Shown here in pieces: positions 1-8,380 of a stretch of 64,000 nucleotides of DNA (its first letter is position 1; each line of letters starts with the position of its first letter). The notes under the pieces are model-generated. The model made no database searches, was not told where the DNA came from, and saw nothing but the letters and a program-made list of their open reading frames with translations. The stretch spans positions 310,001-374,000 of the forward strand of contig NZ_SNUG01000001.1 in NCBI RefSeq assembly GCF_012027325.1. The letters are read 5' to 3'. This stretch comes from Thermococcus sp. M39 (lineage in GTDB: Archaea > Methanobacteriota_B > Thermococci > Thermococcales > Thermococcaceae). A program made the position numbers and the translations under genes.

Positions 1-947
1 CCGGTTGCGTTGTCTGGGTCAACGAAATCTGCTGGCAGAATTATTATCTCATCTCCAGTAACGGGATTCTTAACCCACTTGCCTATCAGCTTCTCTCCCT
101 TGAACTCCTCCAATACTTCAATCTCCTTATCTTGGAAGCTCAGCTTATAGGCTGCCTCTTTGCTGACTACCCATATTTCCTCTTTTCCTTTGTATATCAC
201 TTTAGCTTTGACGTATGTAGCATTGGGGTTCAGCCACATGTTAGTTACTCCGTAAACTGTCTCTGGTCTCAGCGTTGCTGCTGGCAAGTAAATAATCTCA
301 CCATCCTCCTCTAAGATGAACTTAATTAAGATGTACTCCAAAATTGGAACATCTTCTCCATCCATCAAATCATGGTCGCCGAGAGGTGTTCCAACAACTG
401 GATCCCATCTAACTCTGTGTGCTCCTTTAACTATCAGCCCTTTCTCTTTCAGCCTCAAGAACTGCCAAGTTATGAAAGCATTAAACTGCGGATGCAGTGA
501 AGTTGTGTGAAACTCTCTGCTCCAGTCAACGCTGAATCCAGCTCTAATGAATGTCTCCTTTGCTGCTTTCATGAAGTATTTGACGATGTTTATTGGATCC
601 TCAAACGTCCACAGAATATCTTCCGGCACTTTGTAAACATCTCTGTAAACAAAAATCGTCTGAGGATCGCGGTGCTTTATTCTTTCGGCAATTCCAACTA
701 TTGGTGAACCTGTGATGTGCCATGCCATTGGGAACAAAACATTGTAACCCTGCATTCTCTTGAATCTCGCTATAACATCTGGGATTGTGTACGTCCTTGC
801 GTGTCCAACGTGCAGATGCCCTGATAGGTATGGGAAAGCAACTGTGATGTAGAACTTTGGCTTATTTCTATCTATCTTTGGCTCAAAGATTTTCTCTTCG
901 TTCCACTTCTTCTGCCACTTCTCCTCAATAGCCCTAAAATCTACCAT
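1..947 (-). CDS. leuS: Leucyl-tRNA synthetase, N-terminal part (runs off the window)
   Basis: Class I aminoacyl-tRNA synthetase that charges tRNA-Leu in the cytoplasm. The reverse strand reads [20 protein letters not shown] and then the HIGH-type signature [12 protein letters not shown], followed by the conserved [11 protein letters not shown] segment, typical of archaeal LeuRS. Only about 315 N-terminal residues are present; the editing and KMSKS regions lie outside. The ATG at 947 follows a GGAGGTC ribosome site 5 nt upstream. It stands alone, divergent from rpl15e. A likely promoter (TTTTAAATAC on the minus strand near 1105-1117) implies a leader of about 140 nt that contains a hairpin at 1019-1073. 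Identification is firm. Confidence 0.95.
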   Translation of the reverse strand, partial: MVDFRAIEEKWQKKWNEEKIFEPKIDRNKPKFYITVAFPYLSGHLHVGHARTYTIPDVIARFKRMQGYNVLFPMAWHITGSPIVGIAERIKHRDPQTIFVYRDVYKVPEDILWTFEDPINIVKYFMKAAKETFIRAGFSVDWSREFHTTSLHPQFNAFITWQFLRLKEKGLIVKGAHRVRWDPVVGTPLGDHDLMDGEDVPILEYILIKFILEEDGEIIYLPAATLRPETVYGVTNMWLNPNATYVKAKVIYKGKEEIWVVSKEAAYKLSFQDKEIEVLEEFKGEKLIGKWVKNPVTGDEIIILPADFVDPDNAT

Positions 948-1018
948 AGTCTGACCTCCCTAATGGTTGTTTGAACAGCAAAAAGAGCATGCACGGAGAA
1001 TTTTTGAGAATGCCAAAT

Positions 1019-1073
1019 AGGGGGATTATCGAAGAAATACTCAGCCTTGATAGTTGAGAAGATACTCCCCCCT
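1019..1073 (-). promoter_or_regulatory. Hairpin in the leuS 5' leader
   Basis: On the plus strand AGGGGGA (1019-1025) faces TCCCCCCT (1066-1073), TATC (1027-1030) pairs with GATA (1061-1064), and inside these CTCA (1040-1043) pairs with TGAG (1055-1058). In the leuS mRNA this would fold soon after the predicted transcription start near 1085 and about 70 nt before the start codon. The pairing is seen directly; a regulatory role is only inferred. Confidence 0.4.
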
Positions 1074-1159
1074 CATTGGCATCGCCATAGATTTGGAATT
1101 GGAGTATTTAAAAGTTGTGGTTGTCTGAGTATCTTTGGGATTTGGATAGGGAGAATCGC

Positions 1160-1170
1160 AACTTTTAAAA
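1160..1170 (+). promoter_or_regulatory. rpl15e promoter TATA box
   Basis: The sequence ACTTTTAAAA is a good archaeal TATA element. Transcription should begin about 25 nt downstream, near 1190, which is where the folded leader starts. The remainder of 948-1186 holds the leuS leader on the other strand and no convincing gene. Confidence 0.55.
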
Positions 1171-1186
1171 ACTCAAACTCTAAACT

Positions 1187-1258
1187 CACCTCGACTAGGC
1201 GGGGGAACCCGCGGGATGTTCCGCTCTGCGGAGAACCACAAACAGCGAAAGCGAGGTG
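1187..1258 (+). ncRNA. GC-rich structured leader that sequesters the rpl15e ribosome site
   Basis: A GC-rich island in AT-rich DNA. CACCTCG (1187-1193) pairs perfectly with CGAGGTG (1252-1258), which contains the ribosome-binding site of rpl15e. Inside this closing stem are two hairpins: GCGGG(1199-1203)-GGAA-CCCGC(1208-1212), and GTTCCGC (1218-1224) with GCGG(1228-1231) plus AAC(1234-1236) around a TCT loop. Together they form a three-way junction that makes up nearly the whole predicted 5' untranslated region. It could be a translational switch (protein- or heat-responsive) or a processed small RNA of the kind found by GC-content screens of hyperthermophiles. The structure is seen; the function is inferred. 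Confidence 0.65.
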
Positions 1259-1264
1259 GAAAGA

Positions 1265-1849
1265 ATGGGAATGTACAAATACATTAGGGAAGCTTGGAAG
1301 AGCCCAAAGAAGAGCTATGTTGGACAGCTTTTGAAGGTTAGAATGATTAAGTGGAGAAGGGAGCCAAGCGTTGTTAGGATTGAGAGACCAACAAGACTTG
1401 ACAGAGCAAGGAGCTTAGGCTATCAGGCAAAGCAGGGTTATGTAATCGTTAGGGTTAGAGTTAGGAGAGGAGGAAGAAAGAGGCCCAGGTGGAGGGGCGG
1501 TAGAAAGCCCTCAAAGATGGGTATGGTCAAGTACTCACCAAAGAAGTCTTTGCAGTGGATTGCTGAGGAAAAAGCTGCGAGAAAGTTCCCCAACCTTGAA
1601 GTGCTCAACTCCTACTGGGTTGGCGAGGATGGAATGTATAAGTGGTTTGAGGTTATAATGGTTGACCCACACCACCCAGTCATCAAGTCCGATCCTAAGA
1701 TAGCTTGGATTGCAATGAAGGTTCACAAGGGTAGAGTCTTTAGAGGTCTCACAAGTGCAGGTAAGAAGTCAAGAGGACTTAGAAACAAGGGTAAGGGTGC
1801 TGAGAAGATTAGACCAAGCATTAGAGCAAACAAGGGTAAAGGTAAGTGA
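1265..1849 (+). CDS. rpl15e: 50S ribosomal protein L15e
   Basis: Large-subunit protein L15e (eL15), 194 residues, rich in Lys and Arg and full length for archaea. Family hallmarks include [16 protein letters not shown] at the start, the [14 protein letters not shown] stretch near residue 65, and the C-terminal [19 protein letters not shown] tail. A GTG at 1256 is in frame, but GAGGTGG at 1253-1259 is the ribosome site and sits 5 nt before ATG 1265, so I start there. That site is buried in the stem of the leader structure, so translation may be controlled by RNA folding. It heads the exosome superoperon block. Confidence 0.97.
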   Translation: MGMYKYIREAWKSPKKSYVGQLLKVRMIKWRREPSVVRIERPTRLDRARSLGYQAKQGYVIVRVRVRRGGRKRPRWRGGRKPSKMGMVKYSPKKSLQWIAEEKAARKFPNLEVLNSYWVGEDGMYKWFEVIMVDPHHPVIKSDPKIAWIAMKVHKGRVFRGLTSAGKKSRGLRNKGKGAEKIRPSIRANKGKGK

Positions 1850-1880
1850 TTTGCTTTTCTTATTCTCTTTTACTTGGATT
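1850..1880 (+). terminator. Pyrimidine-rich terminator after rpl15e
   Basis: The first bases after the stop codon are a run of T-rich blocks (TTTGCTTTTCTTATTCTCTTTTA), the usual form of an archaeal intrinsic terminator. No hairpin is needed or seen. Confidence 0.4.
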
Positions 1881-1924
1881 AACCCTTTTTGGTGTAAATT
1901 TCTGATAATTTTCCTTTAATTGGT

Positions 1925-1942
1925 TCAAATTCGTGAATTTGA
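1925..1942. promoter_or_regulatory. 18-bp inverted repeat upstream of the DUF54 gene
   Basis: TCAAATTC-GT-GAATTTGA is a perfect 8-bp inverted repeat with a 2-bp centre. It lies about 40 bp upstream of the TATA element ATTTTAAAAT (1981-1990) of the next gene, a plausible position for a transcription-factor dimer. Confidence 0.35.
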
Positions 1943-2021
1943 CGATTTTGAGGGAAATGCTTAAATTTCATGAGCGATATATTTTAAAATGAGAGAGTGA
2001 AAAATGTTTGAGGTGAGAGCT

Positions 2022-2477
2022 ATGGCAAAGCTTCAAGCTCATAGTGTAAAGATTAGGACGTTCATTCATGCAACTGAAGACCCCGAAAAGGTGCTGGAGG
2101 CGTTGGAGACTCTATTTCCAGAGGATTTGTCACCTCAAGATGTTGACTTTGAGATAATTGAGACAGAAGGTTACTTTGGAAACCCAATCCTTGTCATGGA
2201 CGCAGAGATTAAGAGGAGCAAAAACGTAAGAAAATTCCTTGAGAACCTCAAAGCTCTGCTTAGTGAGGAAGATAAAGCTTACCTCATTGAGCATGCTGAG
2301 GAAAAAGTTGACGAGACTGGAACCTTCTACATTCGCTTTGACAAGCAGAGAGCATACTTAGGAGAAGTTAAAGTTACTGAGGGTGAAGATGTTATCCATG
2401 TAAGAATTAAGGTTAAGGCATTCCCAATGAAGAAAGAAAGCGTTGTAAAATCAGTTAAGGAGTGGCTGAGCGAATGA
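2022..2477 (+). CDS. DUF54/COG1325 RNA-binding protein (predicted exosome partner)
   Basis: A 151-residue protein of the archaeal DUF54 (COG1325) family, predicted from gene context to bind RNA and work with the exosome. Family-typical text such as TFIHATEDPEKVLEALETLFPE occurs near the N-terminus. It belongs to the exosome superoperon and overlaps the next gene (RNase P Rpp30) by ATGA. There is an earlier in-frame ATG at 2004, but GAGGTGA at 2010-2016 gives the standard 5-nt spacing to ATG 2022, and the TATA box at 1981-1990 places the transcript start close to 2010. Family membership is secure; the biochemical activity is not known. Confidence 0.88.
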   Translation: MAKLQAHSVKIRTFIHATEDPEKVLEALETLFPEDLSPQDVDFEIIETEGYFGNPILVMDAEIKRSKNVRKFLENLKALLSEEDKAYLIEHAEEKVDETGTFYIRFDKQRAYLGEVKVTEGEDVIHVRIKVKAFPMKKESVVKSVKEWLSE

Positions 2478-3106
2478 AGTGGGTTGAGCTAGATATCAGA
2501 GATGAGAAAGCTTACGAATTAGCTGAGGAGTGGTATGATGAAGTTGTCTTTACAAAAAAGCTTGCATTAAATGGTAACCTAGATTATGAAAAGCTGAAGG
2601 AGGAAATCAAAGAGCTCAGAGAAAAGTACGGAAAAGTTGCCCTCCTCGTGATTACGAACAAGCCCTCACTAATTAGAGAAATCAAAAACAGAAACCTCAA
2701 AGCTCTCCTCTACGTTCAAGGAGGCAATATGAAGATTAACCGCTTTGCTCTTGAAGTTGGTGTTGATGCTCTCATAAGTCCAGAATTTGGAAGGAAAGAT
2801 AACGGATTTGATCATGTTCTTGCAAAAATTGCCGCAAAGAATGATGTTGCGATTGGCTTTTCTATATCTCAGCTTTTGAGGGCAAACCCATATGAGAGAG
2901 CCAACATTTTGAAGTTCATGATGAAGAACTGGCAGCTCGTTGAGAAGTACAAAGTGCCGAGGTTCTTAACATCTTCAGCTGAAAATTTGTGGGAAGTTAG
3001 GGCTCCGAGAGATTTAATGAGTTTAGGAATTGCTCTAGGAATGGAGATTCCCCAAGCAAAGGCTTCAGTTAGTTTTTATCCCGAAAAAATTGTAAAGAGA
3101 AAATAG
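2474..3106 (+). CDS. rnp3: Ribonuclease P protein component 3 (Rpp30)
   Basis: Protein subunit of archaeal RNase P, which removes 5' leaders from pre-tRNA; Rpp30 has a TIM-barrel fold and pairs with Pop5. The protein has 210 residues. Recognisable stretches are WVELDIRDEKAYELAEEWYDE at the start, GVDALISPEFGRKDNGFDH in the middle, and LTSSAENLWEVRAPRDLMSLG near the end. The ATG at 2474 overlaps the previous stop (ATGA), with AAGGAG 12 nt upstream; the GTG at 2462 lacks a ribosome site. Its partner Pop5 is encoded just beyond trpB2, so the pair normally adjacent in this superoperon has been separated. Confidence 0.93.
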   Translation: MKWVELDIRDEKAYELAEEWYDEVVFTKKLALNGNLDYEKLKEEIKELREKYGKVALLVITNKPSLIREIKNRNLKALLYVQGGNMKINRFALEVGVDALISPEFGRKDNGFDHVLAKIAAKNDVAIGFSISQLLRANPYERANILKFMMKNWQLVEKYKVPRFLTSSAENLWEVRAPRDLMSLGIALGMEIPQAKASVSFYPEKIVKRK

Positions 3107-3117
3107 ATTATAAGTGA

Positions 3118-4458
3118 CTAATATCCTTTCAAAATCGGGATCTCTCCGGGCTCGTAGTCTTGAAGTTTGCCCTCCAAAAAGTCTGCATAACCCTTTAAGT
3201 CTAGTAGTCCATGTCCGCTGAGGTTGAATAGTATGACTTTTTCCTCTCCCTTCTCCTTTGCCTCCAAAGCCAAATCTATCGCTCCCTTTACAGCGTGAGC
3301 ACTCTCTGGTGCTGGAACGATACCTTCGGTTCTTGCAAATAGAACTGCCGCCTCAAACACTTCTGTCTGGTGATATGCCCTAGGCTTAACTATACCGTGG
3401 TTTATTAAAATGCTCAGTGTTGGAGCTAAGCCATGATACCTCAAGCCGCCGGCGTGGATTGGGGGAACATAGTAAGTGTGGCCCAAGGTGTGCATTTTTA
3501 TCTTCGGCGTTAGCCTTCCGCTGTCTCCGTAGTCGTAAGTGTAAACTCCTCTCGTCATTGATGGCGCTGCTCTCGGCTCTATCGCATAGAACTCATACTC
3601 CGCTTTGCCCTTTAAAACGTCTCTAACGAACGGATAAGCTAAGCCAGCAAAGTTGCTTCCGCCTCCAACACAGCCAACGATTGTTGTTGGCTCTTCACCA
3701 AGTAGCTCCATTTGAAGCCTTGCTTCCTCTCCAATAATTGTCTGGTGCATTAAAACGTGATTTAAAACACTACCCAATGAGTAGCGAGCATTTTCGTCAT
3801 TCAAAACATCTTCTATAGCTTCACTTATTGCTATTCCTAACCCTCCTGGATGGTTGGGGTCTTGAGCTAAAAACTTCCTTCCGACGTTTGTTCTATCACT
3901 TGGCGATGGAAAGATTTCGGCTCCATAGGTCTGCATTAGTATTTTTCTGTAAGGCTTCTGCTGGTAGCTTGCCCTTGCCATGTACACCCTAATCTTCAGT
4001 CCAAACAAAGCCCCTGCTAAGGATAAAGCTGTTCCCCACTGACCTGCGCCAGTTTCGGTGACTAATCTTTCAATACCTTGATTTTTAGCGTAATAAGCTT
4101 GAGCTAAAGCTGTGTTTATCTTGTGGCTTCCTGTTATCGTTGCCCCTTCATATTTGAAGTAAATCCTTGCTGATGTTTTCAAAGTTTTTTCAAGATTTGT
4201 TGCCCTAAATAGCGGTGTTGGTCTTCCAATCTTGGCATATATCTCTAAAATTTCCTCTGGTATTTTAATGAACCTTTCACTGCTCATCTCCTGCTTAACT
4301 AACTCTTCAGCAAAAATTCTCTTCAGTTTCTCTGGGCTTATTGGCTCATCTGTCTCTGGGTCTAATGGCGGAGCTAATGGCTCTGGCAAATCTGGCAAAA
4401 TGTTGTACCACTTCGTTGGCATTTCCTCTGGCTTCAAAACGGCTTTAACTTTCTCCAT
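3118..4458 (-). CDS. trpB2: Tryptophan synthase beta chain 2 (TrpB2)
   Basis: PLP enzyme condensing indole and serine to tryptophan. The 446-residue length, the long N-terminal extension ending [25 protein letters not shown], and the absence of a trpA neighbour mark the TrpB2 subfamily, which usually works alone or salvages indole. The PLP lysine is in [10 protein letters not shown] (Lys113) and the phosphate loop is [10 protein letters not shown] near residue 262. ATG 4458 follows GGAGGTGA. It lies antisense within the exosome superoperon, between Rpp30 and Pop5, and has a long leader with repeated motifs and its own promoter near 4760. Confidence 0.95.
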   Translation of the reverse strand: MEKVKAVLKPEEMPTKWYNILPDLPEPLAPPLDPETDEPISPEKLKRIFAEELVKQEMSSERFIKIPEEILEIYAKIGRPTPLFRATNLEKTLKTSARIYFKYEGATITGSHKINTALAQAYYAKNQGIERLVTETGAGQWGTALSLAGALFGLKIRVYMARASYQQKPYRKILMQTYGAEIFPSPSDRTNVGRKFLAQDPNHPGGLGIAISEAIEDVLNDENARYSLGSVLNHVLMHQTIIGEEARLQMELLGEEPTTIVGCVGGGSNFAGLAYPFVRDVLKGKAEYEFYAIEPRAAPSMTRGVYTYDYGDSGRLTPKIKMHTLGHTYYVPPIHAGGLRYHGLAPTLSILINHGIVKPRAYHQTEVFEAAVLFARTEGIVPAPESAHAVKGAIDLALEAKEKGEEKVILFNLSGHGLLDLKGYADFLEGKLQDYEPGEIPILKGY

Positions 4459-4735
4459 TTAAATCACCTCCGTAGTTTTTGTTAAAAAAGTCCCAAAAGT
4501 GAGGGAATAAGAGTTAGAAAAACTAATCCCTTCAATTGTGTAGGAACGGACAGAACAAACTAACCTTAAGTTGTTAGATCCAAATAAAAGCTTTCCAAAA
4601 ACACTCCCTCCAGATTACACTAAGAGACGTGCCAAAAACGATCCCGCCCTTCAGCTGTAAAACTAACCGAGAAACCTAGGAAGCCTTCACTCTCAGCTCC
4701 AAAAACAATCACTCCTGATCGTCATGGTGCATCGA
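4459..4735 (-). promoter_or_regulatory. Long trpB2 leader containing repeated motifs
   Basis: The trpB2 promoter predicts a leader of about 275 nt. Written on the plus strand, a CCAAAAAC-(A/G)ATC-C-CC motif recurs at 4697-4716, 4631-4650 and 4594-4611, with a weaker copy at 4517-4534. AACTAACC occurs at 4661-4668 and 4558-4565, so two ~55-nt units (4661-4716 and 4558-4611) share both ends. No open reading frame explains this. It may be an RNA- or DNA-level control region for tryptophan metabolism; the mechanism is unknown. Confidence 0.45.
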
Positions 4736-4755
4736 AGCTTGTAAATGTGTCCTAA

Positions 4756-4768
4756 CTTTAAAAGGTTT
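4756..4768 (-). promoter_or_regulatory. trpB2 promoter
   Basis: On the minus strand AAACC followed by TTTTAAAG gives a BRE plus TATA box (TATA at 4756-4763). The start is predicted near 4735. A palindrome, GACAG-A-CTGTC at 4783-4793, lies just upstream and could be an operator. Confidence 0.5.
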
Positions 4769-4822
4769 TTGGGGCCAATTTTGACAGACTGTCCTCTTGA
4801 TGGGGGGAATATTAGTACCTTT

Positions 4823-4855
4823 TTGGCATTTTGCCAAGGACAAAAGCTTTAATAC
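4823..4855 (+). promoter_or_regulatory. rnp2 promoter with upstream inverted repeat
   Basis: CTTTAATA (4848-4855) is the TATA box; transcription should begin at about the ATG at 4876, giving a leaderless mRNA. Directly upstream, TTGGCA-TTT-TGCCAA (4823-4837) is a 6-bp inverted repeat that may bind a regulator or initiate factor spacing. Confidence 0.45.
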
Positions 4856-4875
4856 GGTCTCCCCAACTTTCTAAC

Positions 4876-5235
4876 ATGAAAGAGAGACCAAAAACTTTAC
4901 CACCAACGCTTAGGGATAAGCATCGCTACATTGCTTTTCAAGTAATTGGGGAAAGGAATTTCAAAAAAGACGAAATTAAAAAAGCAATTTGGGATGCTTC
5001 TCTTAGAGTTCTTGGGGAATTAGGAACTGCAAGGGCAAAGCCTTGGTTCATCAAGTTTGACGAAAAAACTCAAACCGGAATTGTTAGATGTGATAGAAGG
5101 TATGTGGAGGAAGTTCGTTTTGCTTTAGCTATGCTCACTGAAATTAGTGGTTCAAAAGCCATAATAAGGACGCTTGGAGTTTCCGGGACAATAAAGCGTT
5201 TAAGGATGAAGTTTCTAAAAGAATTTGGGTGGTAA
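4876..5235 (+). CDS. rnp2: Ribonuclease P protein component 2 (Pop5)
   Basis: RNase P subunit Pop5, an RRM-like protein that forms a heterotetramer with Rpp30. It has 119 residues, with [20 protein letters not shown] at the start, [17 protein letters not shown] in the middle, and [12 protein letters not shown] near the end, all typical of archaeal Pop5. An in-frame ATG at 4831 overlaps the promoter; with the TATA box at 4848-4855 the transcript would begin right at ATG 4876, so this is a leaderless start. It is the second half of the Rpp30-Pop5 pair interrupted by trpB2. Confidence 0.93.
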   Translation: MKERPKTLPPTLRDKHRYIAFQVIGERNFKKDEIKKAIWDASLRVLGELGTARAKPWFIKFDEKTQTGIVRCDRRYVEEVRFALAMLTEISGSKAIIRTLGVSGTIKRLRMKFLKEFGW

Positions 5236-5310
5236 GACGACAAAGGAGAAAGAATTTCTCCCTCTTGTCCGCATAGAAAAGCTTAATTATCAACTCCAAT
5301 AACTTATCAA

Positions 5311-5326
5311 TCGGAGAGTATATAAA
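5311..5326 (+). promoter_or_regulatory. psmA promoter
   Basis: TCGGAGAG followed by TATATAAA (TATA at 5319-5326) is a strong BRE/TATA pair; the start is predicted near 5350, about 35 nt before the psmA ATG. It probably drives psmA and the exosome genes downstream. Confidence 0.55.
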
Positions 5327-5384
5327 GCAAAGAGCGGAAGTTTAACTTAATCAAAAGTTACGATAACTCATGAGGTGATGTAAA

Positions 5385-6167
5385 ATGGCGTTTGTACCAC
5401 CACAAGCTGGGTATGATAGGGCTATAACTGTTTTCAGCCCTGATGGGAGGCTTTTCCAAGTACAATACGCAAGAGAAGCAGTTAAAAGAGGTGCAACAGC
5501 TGTAGGAGTAAAGTGTAAGGAAGGAGTTGTTCTGGCTGTAGAAAAAAGAGTAACAAGCAGATTAATTGAGCCGGAAAGCTATGAAAAGATTTTCCAGATT
5601 GACGACCATATAGCAGCTGCTTCGAGCGGTATAATAGCAGATGCAAGGGTTTTGGTTGATAGGGCTCGTTTAGAGGCTCAAATTTACCGCTTAACATATG
5701 GGGAACCAGTCCCACTTACCGTTTTGGTGAAGAAGATTTGCGACCTCAAGCAGATGCACACCCAATATGGGGGTGTTAGACCCTTCGGTGCTGCTCTTTT
5801 AATGGCGGGTGTCAATGAAAAGCCAGAGCTCTTTGAAACAGATCCAAGTGGTGCATACTTTGAGTGGAAGGCAGTAGCAATAGGAAGCGGCAGAAACACA
5901 GCTATGGCAATCTTTGAAGAGAAGTACAGAGAGGACATGACACTCGAGGATGCAATAAAGCTAGCTGTCTTAGCTTTGGCAAAGACGATGGAAGAGCCTT
6001 CACCAGAGAACATAGAAGTGGCAGTGATCACAGTTGAGGAAAAGAAGTTCAAGAAGATAAGTAAAGAGAAAGTTGCAAAGTGCCTTGAGGAAGCTTTGAA
6101 AGAGGCTGAAGAAGAGGAAGTTGCTGAGAAGGAGGAAGATTATACTGAATTAGACAGCAACTACTGA
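5385..6167 (+). CDS. psmA: Proteasome subunit alpha
   Basis: Alpha-ring subunit of the 20S proteasome, 260 residues, the usual length. It opens with the alpha-subunit signature [22 protein letters not shown], which forms the gate and ring contacts; there is no catalytic N-terminal threonine, as expected for alpha. The C-terminal tail is acidic ([18 protein letters not shown]). The start follows GAGGTGATG. It lies directly upstream of SBDS and the exosome genes, an old archaeal gene order that couples RNA and protein turnover. Confidence 0.97.
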   Translation: MAFVPPQAGYDRAITVFSPDGRLFQVQYAREAVKRGATAVGVKCKEGVVLAVEKRVTSRLIEPESYEKIFQIDDHIAAASSGIIADARVLVDRARLEAQIYRLTYGEPVPLTVLVKKICDLKQMHTQYGGVRPFGAALLMAGVNEKPELFETDPSGAYFEWKAVAIGSGRNTAMAIFEEKYREDMTLEDAIKLAVLALAKTMEEPSPENIEVAVITVEEKKFKKISKEKVAKCLEEALKEAEEEEVAEKEEDYTELDSNY

Positions 6168-6177
6168 GGTGGTGGCA

Positions 6178-6888
6178 GTGCCAATAGATGTTGACAAAGC
6201 AGTGATTGCAAGGTTAAAGACACATGGGGAGACATTTGAGATTTTGGTTGACCCTTATCTTGCCAGAGACTTCAAGGAGGGCAAAGATGTTCCAATAGAG
6301 GAAATTCTTGCCACTCCCTATGTTTTTAAAGATGCACACAAGGGAGATAAAGCGAGTGAGCATGAGATGGAGAAAATCTTTGGAACAAGTGACCCATATG
6401 AAGTTGCGAAGATAATTCTCAAGAAAGGAGAAGTTCAGCTCACAGCCCAGCAGAGGAGAGAGATGCTTGAGGAAAAGAAGAGGCAGATAGCTACGATAAT
6501 TCACAAGCATGCAGTTGACCCAAGAACAGGATATCCTCACCCAGTTGACAGAATTCTTAAAGCCATGGAGGAAGCTGGAGTTAGGGTTGACGTCTTTAAA
6601 GATGCCGAAGCTCAAGTTCCCGATGTCATAAAAGCTATTCGAAGATTCTTACCGCTCAAGATTGAGGTTAAAGTGATAGCTGTAAAGATACCTTCGGATT
6701 ATGTAGGAAAAGCATACGGAGAAGTTAGAAAATTCGGAACAATTAAGAGGGAAGAGTGGGCAAGCGATGGTTCATGGATGTTCCTTATTGAAATCCCAGG
6801 TGGAGTTGAAGAAGAGTTTTATGAGAAGCTTAATGCCCTTACAAAGGGCAATGTTATAACTAAACTTATAGAGAGGAAGGGACTATGA
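6178..6888 (+). CDS. SBDS-family ribosome maturation protein
   Basis: Archaeal homologue of Shwachman-Bodian-Diamond syndrome protein (Sdo1), which helps release aIF6 from 60S-type subunits late in assembly. The 236 residues include the N-terminal FYSH domain ([28 protein letters not shown]), the helical middle domain ([36 protein letters not shown]) and a C-terminal ferredoxin-like domain. Several GTG codons overlap the psmA stop; GAGGTGG at 6166-6172 gives the standard 5-nt spacing to GTG 6178 (MPIDVDKAV). It overlaps rrp4 by ATGA. Confidence 0.94.
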   Translation: MPIDVDKAVIARLKTHGETFEILVDPYLARDFKEGKDVPIEEILATPYVFKDAHKGDKASEHEMEKIFGTSDPYEVAKIILKKGEVQLTAQQRREMLEEKKRQIATIIHKHAVDPRTGYPHPVDRILKAMEEAGVRVDVFKDAEAQVPDVIKAIRRFLPLKIEVKVIAVKIPSDYVGKAYGEVRKFGTIKREEWASDGSWMFLIEIPGGVEEEFYEKLNALTKGNVITKLIERKGL

Positions 6889-7652
6889 GAAGGGTTTTTG
6901 TACAAAATAGGGAATTAGTGGTTCCAGGAACGCTATTGGCACAGGGACCGTTCAAGAACGGCAGAGGAACTTTCAAAGAAGGGAACAGGATTTACTCAAC
7001 AGTTGTTGGCCTCGTAGACATAAGAAATGACTTCATAAGGGTTATTCCTCTTGAAGGACCATACATTCCAGAAGTTGGAGACAATGTCATTGGAAAGATC
7101 ATTGATGTAAAATTCTCAAGCTGGACTGTAGACATCGGAGCGCCTTATCAAGCAACATTAAGAATACAGGATGCTGTTGAAGAAAAAATTGACCTCTTGA
7201 AGACAGACTTAAGGAAAATATTTGATATTGGAGACATAATCTATGCGAAAGTGAAAGCCTTCAATGAAGTGAACCAAATTGACCTAACAACTAAGGGAAT
7301 GCCCTTTAACGGCGGTCCATTAAAGGGTGGACAGATTGTAAAAATAACCCCATCTAAAGTGCCCCGTTTGATTGGTAAGGGCGGTTCTATGATAAATCTA
7401 ATCAAAAAAATGACCCAGACAAGGATTATTGTTGGACAAAACGGATGGGTATGGGTCAGCGGAAGAAAAGAGGAGCTTGAGAGAGTTGCAATTGAGGCAA
7501 TACTGAAGGTTGATAGAGAAAGCCATACACAAGGACTGACTGATAGAGTAAAAGAGCTGCTTTTGACAAGATTGAAAGAACTCAAAGACCAGGGAATTAT
7601 TGAGGAAATACCTCAAATAGAAGAGGGTGAAGAAAATGATGGGAAAGCCTGA
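6885..7652 (+). CDS. rrp4: Exosome complex RNA-binding protein Rrp4
   Basis: Cap subunit of the archaeal exosome that binds RNA and feeds it to the Rrp41/Rrp42 ring. Its 255 residues contain an N-terminal domain ([19 protein letters not shown]), an S1 domain ([22 protein letters not shown]) near residues 65-90, and a KH domain with the GKGG loop ([14 protein letters not shown]) near residues 160-175. ATGA overlap with SBDS and a 17-nt overlap with rrp41 indicate translational coupling. Confidence 0.96.
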   Translation: MRRVFVQNRELVVPGTLLAQGPFKNGRGTFKEGNRIYSTVVGLVDIRNDFIRVIPLEGPYIPEVGDNVIGKIIDVKFSSWTVDIGAPYQATLRIQDAVEEKIDLLKTDLRKIFDIGDIIYAKVKAFNEVNQIDLTTKGMPFNGGPLKGGQIVKITPSKVPRLIGKGGSMINLIKKMTQTRIIVGQNGWVWVSGRKEELERVAIEAILKVDRESHTQGLTDRVKELLLTRLKELKDQGIIEEIPQIEEGEENDGKA

Positions 7653-8379
7653 GGATATAAAGCTTATTAATGAGAATGGAAGGAGAATTGATGGCAGAAA
7701 AAAGTATGAGCTCAGACCAATTAAAATGGAAGTTGGTGTTTTGAAGAACGCTGATGGATCTGCTTATGTAGAATGGGGTAAGAATAAAATTCTTGCTGCA
7801 GTTTATGGGCCAAGAGAAATTCATCCAAAGCACTTACAGAGACCAGATAGGGCAATATTAAGAGTTAGATACAACATGGCTCCCTTCAGTGTCGAAGAGA
7901 GGAAAAAACCTGGACCAGACAGGAGGAGCGTTGAGATAAGCAAGGTCATCAGAGGGGCATTGGAGCCAGCGATCATACTTGAATTATTCCCAAGGACTGC
8001 AATTGATGTTTTCATTGAGGTTCTTCAAGCAGATGCAGGAACGAGAGTTGCCGGAATTACTGCTGCTTCTCTAGCATTGGCAGATGCGGGAATTCCTATG
8101 AAGGACTTAGTCTCAGCATGTGCTGCTGGAAAGATTGAGGGGCAGATTGTTCTTGACTTGAACAAGGAAGAGGACAACTATGGAGAAGCAGATGTCCCAG
8201 TTGCAATAATGCCAATAAAGAACGACATAACCCTTCTTCAGATGGATGGCTACTTGACAAAAGATGAGTTCCTTGAAGCTGTGAGATTAGCGATAAAGGG
8301 AGCAAAAGCAGTCTACCAGAAACAAAGGGAGGCATTGAAGGAGAAATATCTCAAAATAGCCCAGGAGGTAGGTGAGTAA
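7636..8379 (+). CDS. rrp41: Exosome complex component Rrp41
   Basis: Catalytic RNase PH-like subunit of the exosome, a phosphorolytic 3'-5' exoribonuclease. The 247 residues include [21 protein letters not shown] at the start, the RNA-binding basic segment [17 protein letters not shown], and the conserved catalytic region [30 protein letters not shown] at 7623-7630 points to ATG 7636, rather than the in-frame GTG at 7627. It sits between rrp4 and rrp42 in one operon. Confidence 0.96.
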   Translation: MMGKPEDIKLINENGRRIDGRKKYELRPIKMEVGVLKNADGSAYVEWGKNKILAAVYGPREIHPKHLQRPDRAILRVRYNMAPFSVEERKKPGPDRRSVEISKVIRGALEPAIILELFPRTAIDVFIEVLQADAGTRVAGITAASLALADAGIPMKDLVSACAAGKIEGQIVLDLNKEEDNYGEADVPVAIMPIKNDITLLQMDGYLTKDEFLEAVRLAIKGAKAVYQKQREALKEKYLKIAQEVGE

Positions 8380-8380
8380 A

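Noticed and set aside
1047-1334. 95-residue plus-strand reading frame over the rpl15e leader
   Set aside because: It runs through the promoter, the folded leader and into rpl15e in the wrong frame.
4459-4800. Guide RNA (C/D or H/ACA) in the trpB2 leader
   Set aside because: No paired C and D boxes, and the repeats do not fit a hairpin-ACA unit.
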